From: Bacteroidota bacterium
Lineage (GTDB): Bacteria; Bacteroidota; Bacteroidia; Flavobacteriales; Flavobacteriaceae
Direction: 5' to 3'
Length of the DNA: 64,000 nt
NCBI GenBank assembly: GCA_024279425.1
Contig: JAJRRO010000037.1
Location: 111,578-175,577, forward strand
Shown here piece after piece: positions 62,105-64,000 of the stretch; the first letter of the stretch is position 1, and every line of letters begins with the position of its first letter. The position numbers and the translations under genes are program-made. Below the pieces are notes generated by a model that made no database searches, was not told the origin of the DNA, and worked only from the letters and a program-made list of their open reading frames with translations.

Positions 62105-62157
62105 AGCCCCGTTAGAGGAGCTTAAATGGGTTCGGTCCTGTCAAAATCAGGGGCTTG
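62105..62157 (-). terminator. Possible terminator of the alpha/beta hydrolase gene
   Basis: On the minus strand AAGCCCC (62157-62151) can pair with GGGGCTT (62111-62105) followed by a run of T. The loop is unusually long (39 nt), so it is a weak terminator call. Confidence 0.45.
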
Positions 62158-62207
62158 TACAACGGTTACTATTGTTAGAAACAGTTTAAAACCTGATTAC
62201 CTATAAT

Positions 62208-63701
62208 TTATTCCGGTAAATTAAACCCACTGTTAAACTCCTGCATGCATGAACTATCTGGCGCTTTTGTTGGATTGTCAATGAATTCCTTCATCATCAT
62301 AATGCCACATGTGCCAAAATCGATTGGAGAATGAGCTATTCCGGGGAAAACATAGAGGTGTGAATTTTTCAGTTTCTTTGATAATTCCATAGCATAAATT
62401 GGGGGGCAAACGTGATCCATTTCGCCACTATACATTAAAGTTGGAACATCTGAAACTAAGGATATGCTTTTATTCTGCAAATCTTTAACCTTCCATACTC
62501 TTTTTGCTTTGTTTAAAAAATAGGGTGTGAAAATCATTGTACCACAACCTTTTACATAATCAACATATTCGTTATTAAGGGGGATGTCTTCACCTTCAAA
62601 ATTTGAATATTCTGATAGAATAATACTTAATGATAATCCATTACTAAAATCCTGTAAAGGAAATATCATTCCTGGGCTGTTTATGATTTGGCTATAATCT
62701 CCTGAAAGAATTTTATGTAAAGTTGAAGGAAGTTGAGCATCCCAGTACATTTGACCAAAAACCCAAACAGCCAATTTGTTACCATTAAATACTACCTTGT
62801 ATATTTTATCATCTTTCGCATATTTGACTTCTAAAGTATCAGGTTTCTCATTAAGCCTTTTCAATAATGCAAGAAATCTGTTTTTCAAATCGGGATATGC
62901 TTGGTTTAATTTATTATCATTTTTACATTTTTCAAATATTGCATCTAAAGTTTTAATACTGTTGCTATGCATGCCAATTAAGCCTTTGTTAATATCTACA
63001 ACAGCATTCATTGTAGCGCTTACTAAATGTTCTGAGTGGTTTAATAATAAATGTTGAGTTACTAATGTACCAAATGACGAACCGAAGATTGAAAATTTCT
63101 TATGACCAAGTTGTTCCATAACAAATACAATATCACTTGCAATTTCGTAATCATTATAGGCTGATAAATTTATACCTTCACCTTCAAAACGGGTATATAC
63201 AGACTTTAAGGTATCCATATATAAATCAATAATTTCGTCAGTAGTTAAATTTTTATCAACGAGATATATTTGTAAATTATCAATTTCAGGACATAATAAA
63301 TTGGGTTTTGAATATTTCAAACCTCTTAGTTCAATAATGATAATGTCGCGATTGTTGAGAAATAATGTTCCCATATCACCAAATAAATCAGGAACAAATG
63401 CATCAATGTCAGACATTCCGGGACCTCCGGTAACTAAAACAAGTGGCTCGTGTGTTGCAGAGTCCGATTGACATTTTAAAACTGCTACTGCAAGTTCAAT
63501 TGTCTTTCCATCAGGTTTATTATGAAACTCCGGTACTTTTATGTACCCGTAAGAAAATTTTCCGCTATCTATTAATCCATCCGGTACTTTTATGGGACAA
63601 GGTGCATTTACAAATTTCCCTATACCATTATCGTGTTTACATCCAACAAATAAAATTGATAAAAGGACTAAACTTAAAAAGATTTTTCTTTTCATATCCA
63701 T
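62208..63701 (-). CDS. Proline-iminopeptidase-like alpha/beta hydrolase lipoprotein
   Basis: 497 residues from ATG at 63701 (a second ATG two codons later; the longer frame starts at a TTG). The lipoprotein signal ends in LFVGC. It shows an oxyanion motif LVTGGPGMSDIDAF, nucleophile in FSIFGSSFGTLVTQHLL, acid in LMYSGEMDHVCP and histidine in FPGIAHSPIDF, the pattern of tripeptidyl/prolyl aminopeptidase-like S33 peptidases. Codon use is AT-rich. It is flanked by GTTAGAAAC-type inverted motifs, as a mobile cassette would be. Confidence 0.88.
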   Translation of the reverse strand: MDMKRKIFLSLVLLSILFVGCKHDNGIGKFVNAPCPIKVPDGLIDSGKFSYGYIKVPEFHNKPDGKTIELAVAVLKCQSDSATHEPLVLVTGGPGMSDIDAFVPDLFGDMGTLFLNNRDIIIIELRGLKYSKPNLLCPEIDNLQIYLVDKNLTTDEIIDLYMDTLKSVYTRFEGEGINLSAYNDYEIASDIVFVMEQLGHKKFSIFGSSFGTLVTQHLLLNHSEHLVSATMNAVVDINKGLIGMHSNSIKTLDAIFEKCKNDNKLNQAYPDLKNRFLALLKRLNEKPDTLEVKYAKDDKIYKVVFNGNKLAVWVFGQMYWDAQLPSTLHKILSGDYSQIINSPGMIFPLQDFSNGLSLSIILSEYSNFEGEDIPLNNEYVDYVKGCGTMIFTPYFLNKAKRVWKVKDLQNKSISLVSDVPTLMYSGEMDHVCPPIYAMELSKKLKNSHLYVFPGIAHSPIDFGTCGIMMMKEFIDNPTKAPDSSCMQEFNSGFNLPE

Positions 63702-63746
63702 AATATTTTTTGTTAAATAAATCTCGTAATTCAAAATTGTTTCTAA

Positions 63747-63798
63747 CGTTTAGTGTATGAGTAGTAACCTGCCTATAGGCGAATATTACTCATACACC
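63747..63798. repeat. Hairpin directly upstream of the group II intron
   Basis: GTGTATGAGTA pairs perfectly with TACTCATACAC across about 22 nt that contain the inner palindrome GCCTATAGGC. The next bases are the GTGTG start of the intron. Hairpins of this kind are the recognised insertion sites of class C group II introns. Confidence 0.6.
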
Positions 63799-64000
63799 GT
63801 GTGTGTGCAGAGCATGGGCATCTTTTTTTTTTGATTATTGAAAGATAATCAAATTCATCTAGAGGGTGAGAGTCCCTTATGGGCGGGGGTAACGCCTCGA
63901 ACCATTAGTAAGTCGCAAGGTTGCTGACGTGAGGTCAGGACTGAAGGAAGCGAGACTACAAAACTCGGTACTGACGAACAGGAACCGTATATGGGGCATA
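63799..64000 (+). mobile_element. Group II intron, 5' part (continues beyond the window)
   Basis: A GTGTG start (63799-63808 region) is followed by sequence typical of domain I of bacterial group II introns: GAGGGTGAGAGTCCC, GGGGGTAACGCCTCGAACC, AGTAAGTCGCAAGGTTGCTG, GGTCAGGACTGAAGGAAGC and ACTCGGTACTGACG ... GGAACCGTAT. The reverse-transcriptase/maturase gene expected in domain IV would lie beyond 64000. The intron reads rightward, opposite to the hydrolase gene. The class cannot be settled from this part alone. Confidence 0.8.

Larger units (their letters stand above)
61672..62207. other. 536-bp intergenic region with palindromes, no clear gene
   Basis: It contains the attC-like palindrome at 61702-61748, a minus-strand frame at 61793-61975 (MLYHKLKALDSYQHGSLIF, 60 codons) and a plus-strand frame near 62003 (MFTLSDFAKNLLDRLDTL), neither of known family. 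The GTTAGAAACA motif at 62174-62183 mirrors GTTTCTAAC at 63738-63746. The lower half is close in composition to intergenic cassette DNA of flavobacteria. Confidence 0.4.

Noticed and set aside
63799..64000. The GTGTG end and G-rich hairpins as an rRNA or riboswitch
   Set aside because: The order of motifs fits group II intron domain I, and neither a 16S/23S pattern nor a known riboswitch core is present.
1..64000. CRISPR arrays, tRNA or rRNA genes, prophage or toxin-antitoxin modules
   Set aside because: No regularly spaced repeats, cloverleaf-like sequence, phage structural genes or recognised toxin-antitoxin pairs were found when reading both strands.

Overview
The window reads as chromosomal DNA of a marine-type Bacteroidota, most likely Flavobacteriaceae. 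The base composition is AT-rich and start codons lack Shine-Dalgarno boxes. Exported proteins carry signal peptides ending in GQ/AQ or loose lipoboxes. The gene families are typical of the group: LytTR two-component systems, a TonB-dependent receptor with an N-terminal carboxypeptidase-regulatory-like domain, 2TM-domain proteins, a LETM1-like protein, ThuA/sugar-dehydrogenase fusions and DUF1080. No rRNA, tRNA, CRISPR array or prophage was seen.

Region by region: 1-6 kb holds a 5' part of oxyR, a MacAB-TolC-like export operon without its ATPase, and dps, followed by a strongly self-complementary stretch that may be a structured RNA. 6-17.8 kb is mixed housekeeping and accessory content: TonB receptor, AhpD-like protein, DoxX, MFS sugar transporter, Crp-like regulator, a Tat-exported TIM-barrel protein, an epimerase-like protein, a broken paiB and a methyltransferase. 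17.8-24.4 kb is the most coherent unit. Four exported SnoaL-like and duplicated ferredoxin-fold (dimeric alpha/beta barrel-like) proteins are divergent from a TPR histidine kinase and a LytTR regulator, and a fifth related exported protein follows. The promoters on the two sides share a 29-bp element, so this looks like one regulon. 24.4-31 kb carries a second LytS/LytTR pair, an acidic 36-residue-repeat protein, a TetR regulator, a DEAD-box helicase and an FAD protein. 31-49 kb holds two giant exported ThuA-dehydrogenase fusions (one ending in a cupredoxin, one with a cytochrome c), a LytTR/2TM signalling operon, a LETM1-like protein, YceI, a hydrolase-OsmC fusion, DUF2490, an amidohydrolase and a YdeI-like protein.

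49-64 kb is increasingly accessory. It has a zinc-type dehydrogenase interrupted by a TGA, a carbohydrate-active-enzyme candidate, a cupin, an acyl-CoA synthetase, a 3'-truncated IS3-family element and single-gene units separated by imperfect palindromes. At the right edge is the 5' part of a group II intron directly behind a hairpin. Three genes are clearly broken (paiB, a 2TM gene, the dehydrogenase), which means either gene decay or uncorrected sequence errors.
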